A stretch of DNA of 64,000 bases from Owenia fusiformis. Lineage: Eukaryota > Annelida > Polychaeta > Sabellida > Oweniidae. Below, in pieces: positions 58,301 through 64,000 of this stretch (position 1 is its first letter; each line of letters opens with the position of its first letter). The position numbers and the translations under genes were made by a program. The stretch spans positions 4,237,096 through 4,301,095 of the forward strand of contig CAIIXF020000006.1 in assembly GCA_903813345.2 (NCBI GenBank), read 5' to 3'. The notes under the pieces are model-generated. The model made no database searches, was not told the origin of the DNA, and saw nothing but the letters and a program-made list of their open reading frames with translations.

Positions 58301-61300
58301 AAAATTTAGAACAATTATAGGTCAAAACTCAATAAAATATTCAGGTGCTCAGCTTTGGAATAATCTGCCAACTTGTTTGAAAACATTACCTTCTATTAAC
58401 TGTTTTAAAAAGAATTTTAAAATTCATATGACATCAACCTATGATAAACTGAATTACTGACAAACATATATGTAGATTTTATATATTGTTATCAATTTTA
58501 TTCTCATTTAACTGAGTAAATATATTTAAATTGTTCTTTTTTCTCATTTCCATTTGACTCAGGTTAATATTTAAATGTTTTCACGCTGATACACTTACTA
58601 AAAGTGTCAAGTGTTATTAGGTATTTGATTTTAATTTTAGAGAATAAATATTTTTAATAAAAAAAAAAAAAAAAAAAAAAAAGATCTAGTCACAAGCCCT
58701 TTAGTAGATGAAGCTGCATATAAGAAAATACAGGCGAATATAAGATATTTTATAATTTATGGCGCAATATGTGAGCGGAAATTTTATTTTGTTCATTACA
58801 ATTCTTATATAATAAACAGACAAGTAAAACAACTATTTGCATTCATGAATTTTCGCTGTCATACATACGCTAATATAGGCAAGTAAATCAATTGTTATAG
58901 ATGTTGTAATGTCACATATCATATTAAAATAGAGGTAATAGAATTTTAAATCACCTTGTCTAGGAGTATTGACGAAAAAATTATATTTTTTGCCCAGCAT
59001 TCAAGTTATACTCAATCTATTGAACTCGATTTAGATATATTTATGCCATCATACCGCATGAAGGCCACACTTTACGATGGTGAACCAAACAATTGCAAAG
59101 GTTCATTTTATGGGGGGGGCTTTTATCATGATATCGGGGATATAAAGTCAGCACGTGTCTGTTTTCGGGGCAATTAAAACTGATTTCATTTTCAATTTCA
59201 GAGCAGAAATTTTAAGTCACATGCCATGACGTGTGTGGTTGAAACAATTTGCTGTGAAATATGATTTTATAAATAATAAAGGACCCACAGTCCTGTGCTC
59301 ACACAGTGTTTTGTGCAGCCAATGATGATTGACTTTATACATGAGAAAGTTCCCTGAAAATGACTAAATCCTACTTTTTGTCAAATTTTATAGAGTAAAC
59401 ACCAAAAATTGTAATTTCAAGAGCTTTGAAATCTTCAGAGAACATAAGTTGCATATACAGCAACTACTACAAGTTATTTGAAAGTTCTACTGCAACAAAG
59501 TGTCTAGTATTTACAGAAAATTGACTTTTTGACGTCAAAATCAGCAATTTCTCGGAAACAGGACGAACTTGTGAAATGATGATGATAGGTCAAATAGGCA
59601 TTATGGATATGCATAAAATGAATGTGGATATGACTCAATCCGAATAGCAGTTTTAATTTGTGCGGCCAATGTTGACGGATGGACTGACCAACGGACGGAT
59701 GCCTGGTTGATCCCATAGGCTCACTGTGTGAGCCAAAAATGAAACCCTGGCTTTCAAAAACTAGATATTTGCTCTTATGTTGAGCCAATTACTGTACTCC
59801 GGGTAAATTTCGACGCTATAAAATTTCGCGATTTTTCAAAATTGCAATTTCGCGGCTATTTAATTTCGCGGATTTGAGTTGATGACATTTCGCCGGTAAT
59901 TTTAACCTGTTCAGAATCCGAATCATGTTTGTATTTCCCACGTTTAGGGCATTTATTTGAGTAGTTTTGAATAGCTTTTTCAACTTTTTGTAGGATATCA
60001 TTGTTGTCAACAGTTCTTGCCTTCGTTGGCCTAATAAGCCAATTCAAAATGTTAGACATTTTAGGCCTTATTTGAATTATCGCCCAAAAACACTGGACGA
60101 ACTTTTTACACCGAACGAAACTTATCAAAAGTCCCGGGTCAAATCCCCGGGGATTTAAAACACAAATTTCGCGACGATAAATGTTTCGCGATTTTACTAC
60201 ATTTGCGAACAAAGCTAAATTAAATCGCACGCGAACAATACCCGGAGTACAGTATTGTATGATTGAGGCTATTCTCATCAATTTTGGTAATAAATATCCA
60301 AAAAAATAATAAACAGATGCAAATGCGATAATCCAGTTTACAAACTATTCTAAACATATGTAATTTCCCATATTAATGTAAAAATAGGACCCGCGGTCCT
60401 GTGCTCACACAGTTTGGAACCTTCAGAGGAATGTATATCCTGACTTTCAAACAAAAATATTGATTTGAATTTGTAGTCTCGAACTTTGAGAAACTTAGAT
60501 AGCAACATTGTGTGACCTAGTTTGACGACCTTTGACCTTGATAATTTTACTTATTCAGAGCTCAGTAAGACTTGAGAATTCATTTGCACCCACTTGAAAA
60601 TGAGAAAAACATGACAAATAGGCATATTTTGTCCAAATTTGGTGTAAATTGTGAAATAAGAATTTTCCACCCACTTGAGGTAAAATCCTTGGAGAACACT
60701 TCACTATATTAGGTATATAGAAGAAGTAAAGATATAGAGATATATCAGAATTTTTACCAATTTTAAATGCATTTGGGTGACCATTTAAGAGTTTTAAAGG
60801 CACAAATAATTCTACTGATATATATTTATCAAGAGGATGCATCGAATTACAATATGTGTCATTCTTATCATGTTTTAGTGTGAGAACTCTATTATCACTC
60901 ACTTCATTTTTAGAAGTTCAATCTTTTTTCTTCGGGTCTGGAACTAGTGAAGTTAGCTCATTGGATGAAATGACAAGTAGTGTTCTGGGAAAATAGGTAG
61001 CGAATCGCTATCTTCACAATGCTAATATTGAGGCCTGCAAAAGGTTGGCAAGATATAACATCATGTTGGCTAGTCCAACAACATTAGACCTAGTCTGGGG
61101 CATCATTTCTTATCTGACATGTCTTATGGCCCCGACTAGGTCAAGCCTCCATCGTCATTTTGGCATAAGCGCATATAGTTCCGCCTGTTTCCACAATCGG
61201 AACTAACTAAACCCTGATAAGATGATATTATGAGTTTATGACAGAAATAACGTGATCAAAGCAAGCATTCCCTATGAATACAAATACATCATAAATATTC

Positions 61301-63236
61301 CCCTGTGTCTTTGATAATGGATACATTCATAAGTATTCGAGGCAGCTTTCAAAAATTGTTTGGAAAAGTTGGTTGATGTCAGATAACATCTAAATGGCAA
61401 ATCTGAAATTATGTACCTGAAATGCCTTTGCTAAGTAAGTCACATGTTATTCTCTATTAAATACTCCATGAAATATATTTAATCAGACAACTATCAATTT
61501 ATCATACTCATTGGCTGTGCTAGTCGTCAACATACTATTCCGACATACTGCATCGGAGTTCGTCAATTTATTCAACAACAATTTTGTTTAACTCTAAAAT
61601 TTTGACTTCAAACAAAATGTTGCAAGGAAATTATACATTTCAGAAGTTCAGAAGAATAGACACACTTTTAGTTATAAGTGAATATTTAACGCAAAAAGGA
61701 TGAGATGAATCGATTGATGGTAGGTGTTTTTACATTACTTTCAAGTATCTGTCATACATTATCAAGATAGATTTGTTTCCAGCGATCAAAAAGAAGGCAA
61801 TTCATGGTTGCATAGCTTGGATGTAGAACTCAATTTACGGCTATCTAAGAAAGATCAGAATTCTTCTTGTACTTGTAGAACTATTTGAAGAACTAAATGT
61901 TGGCCAAAGTTACCTCATGAAAAGAAAAAATTGAAGAATAGGGCAACATGAAGAATAAATGGATAATTTCCTAAACGAGACTCCATGCTTAGAAGACGGT
62001 AGTCATATAAATCTGACCCTCGTATGATGTTATTTGTTGTTATTTTTTCTGATTTGGATATTTATTTTTTCTTATTTTCTTGCATACTAGAGTCATAAAC
62101 ACTCCGCGCATCTAAATTGCGGGAAATGCTTTCCTCGCCTGTCTACCCAACCAAATTCACACAAATGATAAATAAATTTCTTTGCTTCAACTATAAAGTA
62201 TTTAATCTTACCTTAGACACGTAAAACGCTTGGTAATTGAAGAAATATAAGCATGCCGCTTTAATTTTAAAATGTTCTCATTTTGCCATGCCAAGGTCAC
62301 TTCCGGGTTAAACTGAGTCTAGATGTAAAACTATATCAAACGAAATCATAAGTACTTGTTACACGAAGATTCAGTTGAAAGGGAAGCAGTGTCGTTAAGA
62401 AGGGAAGCTTTTTGGAAAAGTTATTGTTTCAAAATGAGAAAAGTAATAAGTATGAGAGAACGGCTTTGGAATCGATCTCTGTGTAATAAATAATTACGAT
62501 TCCGTTTCATTTCATGTTTCACATTTAGACTACCGGAAACAACATTCAGCAACATGGCGGGCGATAATGAAAATATAATTCAATTGATTATATTTCGTCA
62601 AGCGTTTTACATGTCTAAGGTAAGATTTAACACTTTGATGTTGGAGCTAAATAATTACTCGATAATTTGTGTGACTTTGGTTAGTATGGTAACTATGGTT
62701 ACCAAGACAGGCCAGAAAAGCGTTTACCGCAATTTGTCAGCTATAATATCTACGACCGTATATGCTAAGAAAATGATAAAAAATAAATAGCCAAATAGGA
62801 ACAAGGAATATCGAAGAACAGCATAAAACGGTCGGATTTATATGACTAAGAAGACGGTAGACACATCATTTTACGAGTACAGTGACTGGTGATATATATT
62901 GTAGTCTAAAAATGCATCGGATTCCTCCTGATGCCAATGGTTTGTCTTGGATCGCCCCATTTCTGAGAAGTCCTATTTGTAATCTAGTTCGTCTCGGAGT
63001 TGATATTCATTCTGTTTATTTTCAAAATTTATTTAATTTTGATGGGCGATAATAGAGTGTCAAAGTATTCAGGAGCGCTTGTTGCTAATTTTTCACGGAG
63101 ACTATACAGTAAATTGAATTGAAAACGGTATCAGTAAACCAAACTTTTTTAAAATAAGATAGTTACCTTCGTTACCAGACATTTGACGCTTCATTCGTCT
63201 TAGATCGTCGTCGGAAAACCCAGCCCAGTTCGCCAT
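49347..63236 (-). CDS. GORAB: RAB6-interacting golgin
   Basis: Five exons on the minus strand: 63236-63167, 54956-54584, 52655-52554, 51010-50870 and 50037-49347. All have GT-AG borders and agreeing phases, giving exactly 458 codons plus stop. The N-terminus 'MANWAGFSDDDLRRMKRQ' matches vertebrate GORAB ('WAGFSEEELRRLKQ'). Exons 3-4 encode the long coiled coil ('KKRQMLTNAIAERQKK'). Exon 5 opens with the most conserved part, 'LVEHLYSIIHQNEVRKSKKL', against human 'LTEHLCTIIQQNELRKAKKL'. Exon 2 (low-complexity, Pro/Ser/Lys-rich) and the acidic Lys/Glu/Asp-rich tail are lineage-specific. GORAB is a Golgi coiled-coil protein that binds RAB6 and SCYL1, supports COPI traffic, and acts in centriole duplication in flies. 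An upstream in-frame start exists, but the Met at 63,236 fits the family. Intron 1 is about 8.2 kb and holds a LINE. Confidence 0.93.
50480..50830. repeat. ~31-bp minisatellite in GORAB intron 4
   Basis: About eleven degenerate copies of a unit like 'CTTGTATCAAGCTCCTGTAAC' followed by ACCCCC(T). Two copies have expanded into C runs of a dozen bases (50,717-50,729; 50,811-50,820). It ends 40 bp from the donor of exon 4 (50,869). The minus-strand 111-codon frame is only a translation of this repeat. Confidence 0.85.
51740..52530. repeat. intronic repeat with internal ~140-bp duplications and GGAC-type microsatellite
   Basis: In GORAB intron 3 (between exons 4 and 3). A block containing 'GCCATTTTGAATTTT', 'GAGTATAATATAGC(C)ATACTT' and 'AATT' recurs at about 51,870, 52,010 and partially 52,310. 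It ends with a (GGAC/TGAC)n microsatellite at about 52,427-52,493 and 'CCGAACTTCGTTCG'. Such a microsatellite next to an inverted AACGAA word is common at the 3' end of mollusc/annelid repeats (recollection, not verified). Confidence 0.5.
53237..54320. mobile_element. 1.08-kb inverted-repeat element with ATCAT duplication
   Basis: The left end CAGCGCTTGCATTA and right end (reversed) CAGGGCTTGCATTA are imperfect inverted repeats. Subterminal 'GACTCA(A)AAAT' and 'GGACGCAA' blocks pair as well. The flanking ATCAT matches on both sides (53,232-53,236; 54,321-54,325). No transposase seen. The CAG-G termini recall hAT elements, but hAT duplications are 8 bp, so the superfamily is open. It lies in GORAB intron 2. 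Confidence 0.7.
55360..58682 (+). mobile_element. 5'-truncated CR1/jockey-type LINE with poly(A) tail
   Basis: The insertion lies antisense in GORAB intron 1. The ORF2 frame is open from about 55,361 (TAA at ~55,358) to 58,460. The 3' region ends in AATAAA (58,642) and a poly(A) run at about 58,657-58,682. ORF1 and the 5' end are absent, so this is a truncated insertion. A clear target-site duplication was not found by eye. Intact ORF2 and a pure A tail suggest a young copy. Confidence 0.9.
55593..58460 (+). CDS. LINE ORF2: AP endonuclease plus reverse transcriptase
   Basis: A 955-codon intact frame. The endonuclease occupies about residues 1-215: 'HINMRS' (3-8), 'TETWL' (catalytic Glu ~34), 'MGDFNID' (142-148) and 'SDHHP' (209-213). 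Reverse transcriptase follows at about 480-760: 'YRPISLLS', 'LDLSKAFDTVNH' (~583), 'GVPQGSVLGPILF' and the active site 'FADDTN' (~671-676). The thumb region and C-terminal domain are typical of CR1/jockey-like LINEs; there is no RNase H. The same frame is open upstream of this Met to ~55,361, so the true ORF2 start may be earlier. It mediates target-primed reverse transcription. As this copy lacks ORF1 and a promoter, activity in place is unlikely. Confidence 0.93.
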   Translation: MLHINMRSVSKNQWKFHNMLQLLKNNLSIIGMTETWLTSNLEPIYEENDSNYNSIFNSRKDRPGGGVALHILKGIDFKHRDDLKLDYKACESLSIEIPRKNEKNMVITIIYRPPNTDMASFLESFESLLSKIDREHKLSFIMGDFNIDLLKTESDAQTLNFLNLLYSQSYNPLIFKPTRITEKSATLIDNIFSNSNNVIKSGLLSFPISDHHPIFALTSHYQNVCENKQITFRKYSLSAINNFSDSLKDIDWTGIINEKVDVNVAYNLFADKISRKYDEYFPVKVKNTKIHKNSIKPWLSHGILTSVKQKNKLYRNTLKHPTKQNLAEYKTFRNKLHKLIRKAERKYFCDRFTETSNNIKNTWSVINDLLHRKKCDSVFPDKFYDGDDILTDRKDIANHFNRFFSNVGPKLASKISSKTSPFTFMEINESSLELTPVSKNEIENLMSVLKDCSPGLDEFKPIVVKHARNNLLLPFVHIANLSIHTGVFPTKLKTAKVIPLFKKGNTSKFSNYRPISLLSVFSKLLEQIMKNRLITFIETYKLLFKNQFGFRKHYSTYMAILSFLEEVRISLDKSSTHAIGIFLDLSKAFDTVNHEILLKKLENFGIRNVAKNWFESYLSDRKIITSFNNTLSEESIITCGVPQGSVLGPILFILYINDLHKVSNILKFTIFADDTNILCSNKDLHDLYRNVNLEMEKTLEWFKSNKLSLNIDKTNYMLFTRSKLNIDENQDFNIKIGGNILERVMHTNFLGVTIDCKLKWNEHINKVIHKISKIIGILGKIKYKLNTKTMITIYNSLILSQLNYCNIIWGNACKTFLNKLLLLQKRAVRIITNSDFLAHSPPLFKQLNFLDIFDIHKLEVAKFLYQYTTKPDGFPFDIFENYFTPNLIFHKHETRFQNCLHMKKFRTIIGQNSIKYSGAQLWNNLPTCLKTLPSINCFKKNFKIHMTSTYDKLNY
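59270..59760. repeat. dispersed repeat with GTGCTCACACAGT motif
   Basis: 'GGACCCACAGTCCTGTGCTCA' (59,281) recurs as GGACCCGCGGTCCTGTGCTCA at 60,388. A reversed 'GGCTCACTGTGTGAGCC' palindrome occurs at 59,718. The limits are unclear; it may be the ends of one or two related elements surrounding the pogo-like MITE. Confidence 0.4.
59792..60252 (-). mobile_element. 461-bp pogo-like element fragment with TA duplication
   Basis: The inverted ends CTGTACTCCGGGTA are flanked by TA (59,790-59,791; 60,253-60,254). Subterminal TTTCGCG words repeat at both ends. On the minus strand a frame includes 'MSNILNWLIRPTKARTVDNN' and 'KRGKYKHD', which resembles the N-terminal DNA-binding region I associate with pogo-like transposases of marine invertebrates. 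The catalytic domain is missing, so it is non-autonomous. It sits in GORAB intron 1. Confidence 0.65.
60253..62553. other. GORAB intron 1, no recognised feature apart from one dispersed repeat end
   Basis: Only the GTGCTCACACAGT repeat end at 60,388 stands out. Other open frames are short and unsupported. Confidence 0.35.
62554..62619 (+). CDS. possible first coding exon of a plus-strand gene
   Basis: AACATGG is a good start context. The frame encodes 22 residues (MAGDNENIIQLIIFRQAFYM then SK) and reaches a consensus donor AAG|GTAAGA at 62,620. It lies inside GORAB intron 1 on the opposite strand, about 0.6 kb from GORAB's first exon, so any downstream exons would overlap GORAB exon 1 in antisense or lie beyond the window. 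Unidentified. Confidence 0.28.
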
Positions 63237-63529
63237 CTCGTTCTTTGCCACGTCTGTAGCGAGATAAAGCGAGACTGGAACATACAAGAGTATGATTTTA
63301 GGCGCGAAATTTAAAGCAAAGTAACTCTATCAAAAATTATTCTTTATCTTAACGTTTCATCTCGTGTAAAATAAACTGCCTCTGGTAATGGCTAAATCAA
63401 TCAATATTTTGTAGAATCTGGTCAATCAGCCAGTCCGGGTCTAATTTGCAGTTTTTCAAATAACTCAGAAGGCAATGTAAGCTTACACGCTCGTTATCTC
63501 GCTCGGTGATCGTACAGAATGGATTGAGG

Positions 63530-64000
63530 GGGGATTAGGCGATTTCTGCAAGAAAACTCAACTTTGGAAAATTTATTTTTTCAAGAGAAAATTTACAACT
63601 GAATTGCCAAATGAATCTAGGCAAAATATGTAAGGCCATCCGATCGTATTTTTTTGGAACTGAGTGATACAGTACCCTTCTAAGATATGAGATCAAGGCC
63701 CGTAGCCCATGGCGTAGAATAATGGAAATAGCGTCATGAATCCCGGGACAATGAATCTCGGATCCAAGTACGTCATTAATGGTCGAAAATCAAAATATTG
63801 ACAAATTTATAACCTAAAAGGCCGAAAGATTATGCGGCAAATATTGAAACGGGGGTTGTCTATGGCATTATTTTTGCTTCTTTATTCATTAAATTCAAAT
63901 ATATTCGATATATGGAATATTTATATTCGCTAAATCAGTTTCCATTCGGTATAAACGTTACACATTATATGCACAATATCGAATTTCTATTTGAACCCTA
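63530..64000. repeat. dispersed repeats near the right edge
   Basis: 63,530-63,830 resembles 27,960-28,130, and 63,870-63,960 resembles 31,355-31,415. The GGCCCGTAGCCC word at 63,698 recalls the MITE at 893-1093. Element borders cannot be fixed. Confidence 0.35.

Noticed and set aside
58956-59177. 73-codon plus-strand frame downstream of the LINE
   Set aside because: No homology or splice context; lies in GORAB intron 1 next to dispersed repeats.

Overview
The window is nuclear DNA of an animal, most likely a marine lophotrochozoan (mollusc, annelid, brachiopod or similar). The evidence is AT-rich sequence, GT-AG introns, a GORAB (RAB6-interacting golgin) gene, a DEG/ENaC channel, many short inverted-repeat elements typical of marine invertebrate genomes, and a CR1/jockey-type LINE. 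The exact taxon cannot be read from the sequence. I saw no rRNA, convincing tRNA or CRISPR array.

Layout. 1-8 kb: a possible 3' end of an upstream gene, then a 13-exon plus-strand gene (1598-7858) that I could splice by hand into one 605-codon frame. It has a ParB-like N-terminal domain and coiled coils. 8.4-9.05 kb: eight perfect copies of a 16-bp palindrome. 9.3-10.6 kb: a truncated tyrosine recombinase followed by a 137-bp direct repeat. 10.95-16.51 kb: a complete but decayed 5.56-kb DNA transposon with ~650-bp inverted ends, a 5-bp target duplication, and a broken multidomain gene carrying XPG/FEN-like nuclease motifs and a C-terminal eight-cysteine motif. 16.5-29.5 kb: repeat-dominated, with MITEs, inverted repeat families, two mariner-type relics with transposase remains, and a 2.5-kb array of 87-bp tandem repeats. 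33.7-36.2 kb: nested inverted-repeat elements.

36.8-40.0 kb (minus): a secreted PAN/Apple-domain protein gene. 42.2-44.6 kb (minus): an intronless 788-aa DEG/ENaC channel. 45.58-46.87 kb: a 1.29-kb element with CACGGTG ends, a TTTAT target duplication and repeated GGAGCGTTT motifs, which resembles the Transib/RAG-type class. 49.3-63.2 kb (minus): GORAB, five exons spliced by hand to exactly 458 aa. Its introns hold a LINE with intact endonuclease-reverse transcriptase, a 1.08-kb inverted-repeat element, a pogo-like MITE, minisatellites and microsatellites.

The host genes are unrelated single loci and do not form an operon. The main theme is a host gene set embedded in a dense, layered population of DNA transposons. 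Four of these, with unrelated ends, have clear 5-bp target duplications.
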